The notes beneath the pieces were generated by a model, which did no database searches, had not been told where the DNA came from, and worked only from the letters and a program-made list of their open reading frames with translations. This document shows positions 1 to 6,188 of a stretch of 26,759 bases of DNA, one piece after another. Both the position numbers and the translations under genes were made by a program. This stretch comes from Streptococcaceae bacterium AM104-57. GTDB lineage: Bacteria; Bacillota; Bacilli; Lactobacillales; Streptococcaceae. The stretch is from assembly GCA_027659245.1 (NCBI GenBank), contig JAQDPW010000027.1, forward strand, positions 5,950 to 32,708, read 5' to 3'. Position 1 is the stretch's first letter. Every line of letters begins with the position of its first letter.

Positions 1-2
1 GA

Positions 3-2105
3 GACGCAGGTGCCGCAGGCGCAGCCGGTAAAGACGGTAAGTCCGCCTACGATATCTGGAAAGAACAACCAGGTAATGGTGACAAGACTCCAACTGACTT
101 CGTGAACTCGCTGAAAGGTGCAGCAGGAAAAGACGGTGCCGCAGGCGCAGCCGGCAAAGACGGTAAGTCCGCGTATGATATCTGGAAAGAACAACCAGGT
201 AATGGTGATAAGACTCCAACTGACTTCGTGAACTCGCTGAAAGGTGATAAAGGCGATGCCGGCGCAGCTGGTAAGTCAGCGTACGATATCTGGAAAGAAC
301 AACCAGGTAATGGCGATAAGACTCCAACCGACTTTGTGAACTCACTGAAAGGTGATAAAGGCGATGCAGGTGAAAATGGTAAGACTCCAGTAGTAGAAGT
401 CAAACCAGGTCAAGATGGCACCACCACCGTCATCTTCAAGGATCCAACCACCGGAACCCCAATTGGCGACCCAATCAAGGTCAAAGACGGTAAGAATGGA
501 GCAGATGGTAAGTCAATCACGATTACGACAAGTGAAACCCTCGAAAATGGTGACATTCGCGTAACCTTCTCAGACGGCTCAAGCATTCTTGTGCCAAAAG
601 GAGCTAAGGGAGATAAAGGTGAAACGGGTGAAGCTGGTAAGACTCCAGTTGTAGAAGTCAAGCCAGGTCAAGATGGCACCACCACCGTCATCTTCAAGGA
701 TCCAACCACCGGTAACCCAATTGGCGACCCAATCAAGATCAAAGACGGTAAGAACGGAGCGGATGGTAAGTCAATCACGATTACTAATACAGAAACCCTT
801 CAAAATGGTGACATTCGCGTCAGCTTCTCAGACGGTTCAAGCGTTCTTGTGCCAAAAGGAGCTAAGGGAGATAAAGGTGAAAACGGTGCAGATGGCGTAA
901 CTCCGATTGTGGAAGTAAGCAAAGGCCAAGACGGCGTGACCACCGTTATCTTCAAGAATCCAACTACCGGTAACCCAATTGGCAACCCAATCAAGGTCAA
1001 AGACGGTAAGAATGGTGCGGATGGTAAGTCAGTATCTGTTGATACACTTCGTATTGAGCAAAGTAAATTGACAGTTGTGACATTCTATTATGATTTAGAT
1101 GGCGATGGGAAATATACACCAGGAGTGGATGATATTATCCAGAGCGAAATTGTAAGGGATGGTCGCGATGGTCAAAATGGTCGCGATGGTCAAAATGGTC
1201 GCGATGGTCAAAATGGCCGCGATGGTCGCGATGGTCAAAATGGTCGTGATGGCCAAAATGGTCGTGATGGCCAAAATGGTCGTGATGGTCGCGATGGTCA
1301 AAATGGCCGCGATGGTCAAAATGGTCGTGATGGTCGTGATGGCCAAAATGGTCGTGATGGTCGTGATGGCCAAAATGGTCGTGATGGTCGTGATGGTCGC
1401 GATGGTCAAAATGGTCGTGATGGTCAAAATGGTCGTGATGGTCGCGATGGTCAAAATGGTCAGAATGGTCAGAATGGTCACGATGGCCAAAATGGTCGCG
1501 ATGGTCAGAATGGTCAGAATGGTCGTGATGGTCAAAATGGTCGCGAAGGTCGTGATGGTCAAAATGGTCACGATGGTCAGAATGGTCAGAATGGCCAAAA
1601 CGGTCAGAATGGCCAAAATGGTCGCGATGGTCAGAATGGTCAAAATGGTCAAAATGGCCGCGATGGTCAGAATGGTCAAAATGGTCGTGATGGTCGCGAT
1701 GGTCAAAATGGTTGCGATGGTCAAAATGGTCGCGATGGTCAAAATGGTCAGAATGGTCACGATGGTCAAAATGGCCAAAATGGCAACGCAGGTCACGACG
1801 GTCAAAATGGCCAAAATGGCGGCAATGGCCAAAATGGTCGTACAAATATTGACACTAGACCAGGTGCAGGTACAACACCAAGAATCAGAAATAATCGCGT
1901 GACCGGTACTCCGATCCCTAGTACTTTAGCTTATTCATCATCAGATAAAAATACCGATGGAGTAGCTACTGTCAACCGCTTAGCGAAAGAATTGCCACAA
2001 ACTGGAGAAGAAAGTAGCATGAACTTATCTCTTCTAGGCGGAGCAACTATTCTAGGTTTGCTTAGTGCAGTTCAAATTCGTCGCAAGAGAGATGGTCAAG
2101 ACTAG
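3..2105 (+). CDS. Collagen-like LPXTG surface protein, 5'-truncated by window edge
   Basis: The reading frame is open from the first bases, so the signal peptide and N-terminus lie outside the window. The visible part is, in order: three 28-residue modules starting GKSAYDIW, joined by short Gly-X-Y linkers; two and a half copies of an 86-residue module starting GKTPVVEV; a short unique segment; 75 perfect Gly-X-Y triplets; a spacer; then LPQTG at 1992-2006, a hydrophobic segment and an RRKR-type basic tail, which together form a complete sortase A sorting signal. The product is therefore expected to be covalently linked to peptidoglycan and exposed. Collagen-like streptococcal proteins (Scl, PclA) act as adhesins, but no ligand can be read here. 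It may resemble pneumococcal PclA, but I cannot confirm orthology. The GTG codon at 102 is internal, not a start. Confidence 0.93.
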   Translation, partial: DAGAAGAAGKDGKSAYDIWKEQPGNGDKTPTDFVNSLKGAAGKDGAAGAAGKDGKSAYDIWKEQPGNGDKTPTDFVNSLKGDKGDAGAAGKSAYDIWKEQPGNGDKTPTDFVNSLKGDKGDAGENGKTPVVEVKPGQDGTTTVIFKDPTTGTPIGDPIKVKDGKNGADGKSITITTSETLENGDIRVTFSDGSSILVPKGAKGDKGETGEAGKTPVVEVKPGQDGTTTVIFKDPTTGNPIGDPIKIKDGKNGADGKSITITNTETLQNGDIRVSFSDGSSVLVPKGAKGDKGENGADGVTPIVEVSKGQDGVTTVIFKNPTTGNPIGNPIKVKDGKNGADGKSVSVDTLRIEQSKLTVVTFYYDLDGDGKYTPGVDDIIQSEIVRDGRDGQNGRDGQNGRDGQNGRDGRDGQNGRDGQNGRDGQNGRDGRDGQNGRDGQNGRDGRDGQNGRDGRDGQNGRDGRDGRDGQNGRDGQNGRDGRDGQNGQNGQNGHDGQNGRDGQNGQNGRDGQNGREGRDGQNGHDGQNGQNGQNGQNGQNGRDGQNGQNGQNGRDGQNGQNGRDGRDGQNGCDGQNGRDGQNGQNGHDGQNGQNGNAGHDGQNGQNGGNGQNGRTNIDTRPGAGTTPRIRNNRVTGTPIPSTLAYSSSDKNTDGVATVNRLAKELPQTGEESSMNLSLLGGATILGLLSAVQIRRKRDGQD
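36..353 (+). repeat. Three 28-codon modules (84 bp each)
   Basis: Copies lie at 36-119, 162-245 and 270-353 and encode near-identical units running from GKSAYDIWKEQPGN to TDFVNSLKG. Spacers encode short Gly-X-Y stretches such as GAAGKDG and GDKGDAG. From memory, similar AYxxW...TDFxNSLKG linkers occur between collagen-like segments of phage tail fibres and Gram-positive adhesins. Probably more copies lie upstream of the window. Confidence 0.9.
378..1030 (+). repeat. 86-codon tandem modules, about 2.5 copies (258-bp period)
   Basis: Copies begin at 378, 636 and 894, exactly 258 bp apart. Each encodes a unit starting GKTPVVEV (GVTPIVEV in the third), through GQDGTTTVIF, NPIGDPIK and a DGSS-LVPKGAKGDKG end. 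The third copy keeps the first half, then diverges after about 1030 into unique sequence containing an acidic DLDGDGKYTPGVDD segment that resembles a calcium-binding type loop (inference). The near-identity of copies one and two implies recent duplication or conversion. Confidence 0.9.
1161..1841 (+). repeat. Collagen-like Gly-X-Y tract, 75 uninterrupted triplets
   Basis: From Gly codon 1161 every third residue is Gly for 75 triplets, then GRT. The triplets are almost only GRD and GQN, with four GHD and one each of GRE, GCD, GNA and GGN. There is no proline and no lysine. GRD dominates the first half and GQN the second. At DNA level it is a degenerate 9-bp repeat with synonymous changes (CGC/CGT, CAA/CAG, GGT/GGC), so slippage in 9-bp steps would keep frame. 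Confidence 0.95.
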
Positions 2106-2330
2106 TCCCAAAAGGTAGAGTCCAGAGTTCGGTGTTGACTCTAGGAACAAACTTCTGTACTTAGCATATTTGGCTACGAATATCCAAATAAAAGAGAGAA
2201 TGACGTCTTGAGTCCACTAAAAAAGTAAGCTCTACAGCTTAAAAAAAGGGAAACTACCTCATGCGTAGACCGATTCTGGCTCTTTTCTACCATTTGTCAG
2301 GGATTCATTGCTTTTCAGCTAAAAAACTAT
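2106..2330. other. Non-coding stretch after the surface protein gene
   Basis: I see no plausible gene. Two modest inverted repeats are present: a 7-bp stem TAGAGTC/GACTCTA at 2116-2122 and 2137-2143, and TATTTGG/CCAAATA at 2167-2173 and 2184-2190. Neither is followed by a T-run, so neither is a convincing intrinsic terminator. Confidence 0.5.
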
Positions 2331-2365
2331 AAAGGGATTGAACTTTTTGCTCAATCCCTTTATTT
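2331..2365 (+). terminator. Candidate intrinsic terminator of the surface protein gene
   Basis: A perfect 11-bp stem, AAAGGGATTGA (2331-2341) with TCAATCCCTTT (2351-2361), has a 9-nt loop and is followed by ATTTT. The T-tract is short but the stem is strong. It is the first good terminator after the surface protein stop, 225 bp downstream. Confidence 0.65.
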
Positions 2366-2369
2366 TGGG

Positions 2370-2401
2370 CTCTTTGTCAACCCACTGCAGTTGGCAAAGA
2401 G
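2370..2401. repeat. 12-bp inverted repeat beside the RUP element
   Basis: CTCTTTGTCAAC (2370-2381) pairs with GTTGGCAAAGAG (2390-2401) with one G-U pair and an 8-nt loop. It ends 4 bp before the RUP. It has no T-run after it. Function unknown; it could be a remnant of another repeat or a backup terminator. Confidence 0.55.
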
Positions 2402-2405
2402 TCTA

Positions 2406-2512
2406 TATAGTAGATTGAATTTAAAATAGTACGCCGCGATTGCTAAAATATTTCTAGAAATAAAATTGACTTTCCTAATCTCTTTGTTCACATCTTATTT
2501 CAATCCACTATA
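2406..2512. mobile_element. RUP-type MITE (repeat unit of pneumococcus), 107 bp
   Basis: The ends are near-perfect inverted repeats: TATAGTAGATTGAA at the left, and TTCAATCCACTATA at the right (reverse complement TATAGTGGATTGAA). Each begins or ends with TA, consistent with TA target duplication. Total length including both TA is 107 bp, the known RUP length. The interior contains TTCTAGAAAT and, on the minus strand, AAATAAGATGTGAACA, both familiar to me from pneumococcal RUP copies. RUPs have no coding capacity and are thought to be mobilised by the IS630-Spn1 transposase. Confidence 0.85.
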
Positions 2513-2692
2513 GTTCCGCATGATTTAGACGAATATGACACTCCACCTAGATTTATCCACATCACAGCTAGAACAGAAGAATTCAAGGTTCTAGATACTG
2601 TACTAACGGATTGTATCCAGAATCCATTAGCCTATGGCCTAAGTGAGTTGATAGTTGAACATGAAATCAAAGAAATGGCTCATCAGGTATAG
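2513..2692 (+). pseudogene. Gene fragment of unknown family, 3' end only
   Basis: Immediately right of the RUP, an open frame of 60 codons without a start reads with normal-looking protein composition (for example EYDTPPRFIHITARTEEF and ELIVEHEIKEMA), then stops at 2690-2692. Beyond the stop the same frame still reads plausibly (KVQKDLYFYKTIE), then meets further stops at 2732 and about 2765. I do not recognise the family. The lack of a start and the several stops suggest a decayed gene whose 5' part was lost, perhaps when the RUP inserted. This is an inference from codon appearance only. Confidence 0.4.
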
Positions 2693-2833
2693 AAAGTCCA
2701 AAAGGATCTCTATTTCTATAAAACGATAGAGTGAAAGCATCACAAACTAGTAAGAGAATCTAAATAAGGGAGATACGCAATCATGCAGACGGAAAAATCT
2801 GATTGAAGATAATAAAAGGGCCGAAAATCATAG

Positions 2834-3048
2834 TTTTTGTATTATTTACATGAGGAAGGTAAATTTGATTCTTCTTCACTTTCTGCTTTATGTCAGTATT
2901 TAGCAAAGTTAGAAGCTATTAGTTTAGGTCAAGTAAAGGATCTATTTCTGATCTACCGTCAGATTATTGGGAGTACCTAGACCACATGGGGTTAGAAATT
3001 AAAAAATTAAGTGACCGTTTAGAACAAACTTTAGAAGTGGAGAACTAG
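2834..3048 (+). pseudogene. Frameshifted remnant of an unknown small helical protein
   Basis: One frame reads 48 codons (containing LHEEGKFDSSSLSALCQYL and LGQVKDLFLIYRQIIGS) to a stop at 2978-2980. The adjacent frame from 2968 continues as WEYLDHMGLEIKKLSDRLEQ and ends at 3046-3048. Joining the two by one frameshift near 2968 gives a sensible C-terminal helical segment. No start codon or ribosome binding site is visible. It may belong to the same relic as 2513-2692. Family not recognised. Confidence 0.4.
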
Positions 3049-3114
3049 GCTAGACATAATGGTAAAATCTTGTAAATTTTAAATGGAATGATTTGGGAGA
3101 ATTTCATTTTTTTC

Positions 3115-3143
3115 TTGACAATTTTCTTCATTCCGTGTAAAAT
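3115..3143 (+). promoter_or_regulatory. rpsU promoter
   Basis: TTGACA (3115-3120), a 17-nt spacer and TAAAAT (3138-3143) form a near-consensus sigma-A promoter. It would start transcription about 28 nt upstream of rpsU. Confidence 0.85.
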
Positions 3144-3177
3144 AGAATAGATCTTGAACTTGAAGGGAGTGAAAAAA

Positions 3178-3354
3178 ATGTCTAAAACAGTAGTACGTAA
3201 GAATGAATCTCTTGACGATGCACTTCGTCGTTTCAAACGTGCAGTTACTAAAGCTGGTACTCTTCAAGAAACACGCAAACGTGAATTCTATGAAAAACCT
3301 TCTGTAAAACGTAAACGTAAGTCAGAAGCAGCTCGTAAACGTAAAAAATTCTAA
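3178..3354 (+). CDS. rpsU: 30S ribosomal protein S21
   Basis: The 58-residue, strongly basic protein starts [19 protein letters not shown] and ends with an Arg/Lys-rich tail, which is the full usual length of bacterial bS21. S21 is part of the small ribosomal subunit and helps initiation on mRNAs near the anti-Shine-Dalgarno end of 16S rRNA. The ATG at 3178 is chosen because AAGGGAG lies just upstream (3163-3169) and the protein then has the family N-terminus; an upstream in-frame TTG at 3154 would add eight residues and swallow the ribosome binding site. It has its own promoter and terminator, so it is probably monocistronic. Confidence 0.97.
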
Positions 3355-3363
3355 TTAATAAGA

Positions 3364-3390
3364 AAGGCTAGAGTAATCTAGTCTTTTTTT
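3364..3390 (+). terminator. rpsU intrinsic terminator
   Basis: AAGGCTAGA (3364-3372) pairs with TCTAGTCTT (3377-3385) with one G-U pair and a 4-nt loop, and the stem runs into a T-run to 3390. It lies 10 bp after the rpsU stop. Confidence 0.85.
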
Positions 3391-3396
3391 GCTTTA

Positions 3397-3501
3397 ATAC
3401 TCTTCGAAAATCAAATTCAAACCACGTCAGCGTCGCCTTACCGTACTCAAGTACAGCTTTCGGCTAGCTTCCTAGTTTGCTCTTTGATTTTTATTGAGTA
3501 T
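3397..3501. repeat. BOX element, A-C type (no boxB)
   Basis: It begins ATACTCTTCGAAAATC and contains CGTCAGCGTCGCCTTACCGTA, differing by one base from the core boxA motif used for BOX-PCR. It then passes directly into the boxC-like end (TTCCTAGTTTGCTCTTTGAT) and TTGAGTAT. Length is about 105 bp. The ends are complementary, so it can fold into one long hairpin. It sits between the rpsU terminator and the hprK promoter. Confidence 0.9.
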
Positions 3502-3530
3502 AAATAAATCCTATAAATCCTGCAAAATTC

Positions 3531-3559
3531 TGAAACTTCCTACTACAATTTGATATAAT
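3531..3559 (+). promoter_or_regulatory. hprK operon promoter
   Basis: There is a perfect TATAAT at 3554-3559, with a weak TGAAAC at 3531-3536 as -35 and 17 nt between. It starts about 30 bp beyond the BOX right end. Confidence 0.65.
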
Positions 3560-3590
3560 AGAGGGAAGAACTTGATTGAAGGAGAAAATT

Positions 3591-4526
3591 ATGTCAGTTT
3601 TAGTCAAAGAAGTGATTGATAAGCTCAGACTAGACATTGTCTATGGTGAGACTGAATTACTTGAAAAGAAAATCAATACTGCGGATATTACGCGACCAGG
3701 GCTTGAAATGACGGGGTATTTTGACTACTATACTCCAGAGCGGATTCAACTTTTGGGAATGAAAGAGTGGTCTTATCTGATTAGTATGTCTTCTCATAAC
3801 CGCTACCAGGTTTTTAAAAAGATGTTTCAACCAGAAACACCTGCAGTTATTGTTGCGCGTGGTTTAGTAGTTCCAGAGGAAATGCTAAAGGCTGCTAGAG
3901 AATGTAAAATCGCTATTTTAACGAGTCGTACAGCAACAAGTCGTCTGTCTGGGGAATTGTCAAGTTACCTAGATTCTCGTTTGGCTGAGCGTGAAAGTGT
4001 ACATGGTGTCTTGATGGATATCAATGGTATGGGTGTGCTCATTCAGGGTGACAGTGGTATTGGTAAGAGTGAGACAGGTCTAGAACTCGTGAAACGAGGA
4101 CACCGTTTGGTAGCTGATGACCGTGTAGATATCTTTGCTAAGGATGAAATGACTCTCTGGGGTGAACCAGCTGAAATCTTGAAGCATTTACTTGAGATTC
4201 GTGGTGTTGGTATTATAGATGTGATGAGTCTTTATGGTGCCAGTGCAGTTAAGGATTCTTCACAAGTTCAGTTAGCTGTCTATCTAGAAAATTATGACAC
4301 GCAAAAGACTTTTGATCGCCTAGGCAATAATGCTGAGGAGTTGGAGATTTCTGGAGTAGCCATTCCACGTATCCGCATTCCTGTAAAAACAGGACGTAAT
4401 ATTTCTGTCGTTATCGAAGCAGCAGCGATGAATTATCGTGCTAAGGAAATGGGCTTTGATGCTACTCGATTGTTTGAAGAAAGATTGACAAATCTGATTG
4501 CAAAGAACGAGGTGAAAGATGATTGA
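3591..4526 (+). CDS. hprK: HPr kinase/phosphorylase
   Basis: This bifunctional enzyme phosphorylates Ser46 of HPr with ATP when glycolytic intermediates are high, and removes the phosphate when phosphate is high. It is the sensor of CcpA-dependent carbon catabolite control in Firmicutes. The 311-residue product has the usual length: an N-terminal domain to about residue 130, then the P-loop GDSGIGKS at 153-160, an acidic ADDRVD segment at 175-180, and the family signature [11 protein letters not shown] at 201-211. The start is ATG 3591, 6 nt after AAGGAG; a longer in-frame start at 3576 would overlap that site. It is first in an operon with lgt, overlapping it by 8 nt, an arrangement common in Firmicutes. 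Confidence 0.97.
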   Translation: MSVLVKEVIDKLRLDIVYGETELLEKKINTADITRPGLEMTGYFDYYTPERIQLLGMKEWSYLISMSSHNRYQVFKKMFQPETPAVIVARGLVVPEEMLKAARECKIAILTSRTATSRLSGELSSYLDSRLAERESVHGVLMDINGMGVLIQGDSGIGKSETGLELVKRGHRLVADDRVDIFAKDEMTLWGEPAEILKHLLEIRGVGIIDVMSLYGASAVKDSSQVQLAVYLENYDTQKTFDRLGNNAEELEISGVAIPRIRIPVKTGRNISVVIEAAAMNYRAKEMGFDATRLFEERLTNLIAKNEVKDD

Positions 4527-5307
4527 TCCAATTGCTTTTCAAATTGGCTCTTTAGCTGTTAGATGGTATGCACTCTGCATTGTTTCAGGTCTTGTTTTAG
4601 CGGTATACCTTGCCAGTAAAGAAGCGCCTAAAAAGAAGATTTTATCTGATGATATTTTGGACTTTATCTTAATTGCCTTTCCTTTATCCATCATTGGTGC
4701 TAGACTCTACTATGTTATTTTTAGATTTGATTATTATAGCCAACATCTGGGAGAGATTTTTGCTATTTGGAATGGTGGCCTTGCGATTTATGGCGGTTTA
4801 ATTACTGGAGCGATTGTTCTTTATATCTTTGCTGATCGCAAATTAATCAATACTTGGGATTTCTTAGATATTGCAGCTCCGAGCGTCATGATTGCTCAGA
4901 GTTTAGGGCGTTGGGGAAACTTCTTTAACCAAGAAGCTTATGGAGCAGTCGTTGAAAATCTTGATTACTTACCTGATTTTATTAAGAATCAAATGTATAT
5001 TGATGGCTCATACCGCCAACCAACCTTCTTATACGAATCTATCTGGAATCTGATTGGTTTTGCCTTGATTGTCATTTTTAGACGCCGATTAAAGAATATC
5101 CGTCGTGGTCATATCACTGCCTTTTATCTAATTTGGTACGGATTTGGACGTATGATTATCGAGGGCATGCGTACGGATAGTCTCATGTTCTTTGGGCTTC
5201 GAGTATCCCAGTGGTTGTCTGCCCTATTAATTGGCCTTGGTATTTATATCATTTTTTATCAAAATCGGAAAAAAGCACCATTTTATAATGTAAAAAAGGA
5301 GAATTAA
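4519..5307 (+). CDS. lgt: Prolipoprotein diacylglyceryl transferase
   Basis: Lgt moves diacylglycerol from phosphatidylglycerol to the lipobox cysteine of prelipoproteins, the first step of lipoprotein maturation at the membrane. The 262-residue, multi-spanning protein contains the family signature [13 protein letters not shown] at 130-142 and the GGL-YGGL segment at 86-94. The position matching the E. coli essential His103 is Tyr91 here, which from memory is usual in Firmicute Lgt. Its clients in this window are PstS and the amino-acid binding protein. It overlaps hprK by 8 nt and is followed within 2 nt by the DUF948 gene, so translation is probably coupled. Confidence 0.97.
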   Translation: MIDPIAFQIGSLAVRWYALCIVSGLVLAVYLASKEAPKKKILSDDILDFILIAFPLSIIGARLYYVIFRFDYYSQHLGEIFAIWNGGLAIYGGLITGAIVLYIFADRKLINTWDFLDIAAPSVMIAQSLGRWGNFFNQEAYGAVVENLDYLPDFIKNQMYIDGSYRQPTFLYESIWNLIGFALIVIFRRRLKNIRRGHITAFYLIWYGFGRMIIEGMRTDSLMFFGLRVSQWLSALLIGLGIYIIFYQNRKKAPFYNVKKEN

Positions 5308-5308
5308 A

Positions 5309-5692
5309 ATGTTAGAAGTGGCTTATATTATTGTGGCAATTGCCTTGGTTGTATTTTTAGTTTATCTGATTATTACCCTTCAAAAAGTTGGTCGAGTTAT
5401 TGATGAATCAGAAAAAACTGTTAAAACTTTAACATCAGATGTAGATGTAACTCTTCATCAAACAAATGAATTGCTTACAAAGGTCAACGTTCTTGTTGAT
5501 GATATCAATGTCAAAGTTGCTACAATTGATCCCCTCTTTACAGCTGTTGCAGACCTTTCTGTTTCTGTTTCTGACCTAAATGAACAGGCACGTGTTTTGA
5601 GTAAAAAGGCCTCATCTGCTGGATCAAAAACCTTGAAGACAGGCGCAGGCTTGTCAGCTCTTCGAGTTGCAAGTAAATTTTTCAAAAAATAA
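5309..5692 (+). CDS. DUF948 membrane-anchored protein
   Basis: The 127-residue protein has one N-terminal membrane segment (about residues 4-24), then a polar, largely helical region (TLTSDVDVTLHQTNELLTKV) with regular hydrophobic spacing suggesting a coiled coil, and a basic C-terminus. This is the layout of DUF948 proteins, whose biochemical function is unknown. The ATG follows AAAAGGAG closely. It lies between lgt and a YtxH-like gene; the same pairing of DUF948 with YtxH occurs in other Firmicutes, where both are linked to envelope stress. That role is inference here. Confidence 0.85.
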   Translation: MLEVAYIIVAIALVVFLVYLIITLQKVGRVIDESEKTVKTLTSDVDVTLHQTNELLTKVNVLVDDINVKVATIDPLFTAVADLSVSVSDLNEQARVLSKKASSAGSKTLKTGAGLSALRVASKFFKK

Positions 5693-5707
5693 AAAAGGAG
5701 TAAGCTA

Positions 5708-6103
5708 ATGGGTAAACTATCATCTATCTTTCTAGGAACTGTTTCAGGTGTTGCAGCTGCCTTGTTTCTAACTAGTGACAAGGGCAAACAAGTTTGCAGT
5801 CAGGCTCAAGATTTTCTAGATGATTTGAGAGAAGATCCTGAGTATGCTAAAGAGCAGGTTTGTGAAAAATTAACGGATGTCAAAGAACAAACCAAAGAAT
5901 TTGTTCTTAAAACAAAAGAGCAAATTGAATCTGGGGAAATTACTCTTGACACTGTTCTTGATAAAGCAAAATATCATGCTCAACAAGCGACTGAAGCTTC
6001 AAAAGAAACCTTGAATCATTTTAAATCACAACGGGAAGAGAAAGTAGTTGTGGAAGAAAAAGAAAATGGTCAAGAAATTGTCATCGAGATTCAAGAAGAT
6101 TAA
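5708..6103 (+). CDS. YtxH-like general stress protein
   Basis: The 131-residue protein starts with a short hydrophobic segment (residues 4-22, SIFLGTVSGVAAALF), then TSDKGKQ, matching the YtxH domain in which a glycine-rich membrane anchor precedes SxKGKELR-like sequence. The rest is a charged helical tail rich in Lys and Glu, ending in an acidic stretch. YtxH-family proteins are induced by general stress in Bacillus, but their activity is unknown. AAGGAG precedes the ATG. It is the last gene of the hprK operon, followed by a terminator. Confidence 0.85.
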   Translation: MGKLSSIFLGTVSGVAAALFLTSDKGKQVCSQAQDFLDDLREDPEYAKEQVCEKLTDVKEQTKEFVLKTKEQIESGEITLDTVLDKAKYHAQQATEASKETLNHFKSQREEKVVVEEKENGQEIVIEIQED

Positions 6104-6110
6104 AATAGAG

Positions 6111-6155
6111 TCACCATTTCATGATTCCCTAGGAGTCAGACATGGTGATTTTTTT
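6111..6155 (+). terminator. Terminator after the hprK-lgt operon
   Basis: TCACCAT (6111-6117) pairs with ATGGTGA (6142-6148), with partial pairing inside the long loop, followed by a run of seven T. It lies 8 bp after the YtxH-like gene. Confidence 0.8.
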
Positions 6156-6172
6156 CTTGAGTGAACTCTTTG

Positions 6173-6181
6173 TGGTATAAT
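6173..6181 (+). promoter_or_regulatory. hemW promoter, extended -10, predicted leaderless start
   Basis: TGGTATAAT is a consensus extended -10 (TATAAT at 6176-6181). No good -35 is seen at the right distance (TTTCTT at 6153-6158). Only 7 nt separate the -10 from the hemW ATG, so transcription should begin at or next to the ATG. No ribosome binding site is present. Confidence 0.7.
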
Positions 6182-6188
6182 AATTACT

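Noticed and set aside
1095..1902. Long open frames on the minus strand and in the +1 frame across the collagen-like tract
   Set aside because: They exist only because a 9-bp repeat lacks stops in several frames; the predicted peptides are monotonous (HFDHRDH- or MVKMVAM-like) with no ribosome binding site.
3154..3177. N-terminally extended S21 from an upstream TTG
   Set aside because: The extension would overlap the ribosome binding site; S21 is normally 58 residues and begins MSKTVVR-like.
3397..3501. CRISPR or tRNA cluster suspected from the palindromic intergenic repeat
   Set aside because: Ends and core match the BOX repeat family, and there are no regularly spaced direct repeats.
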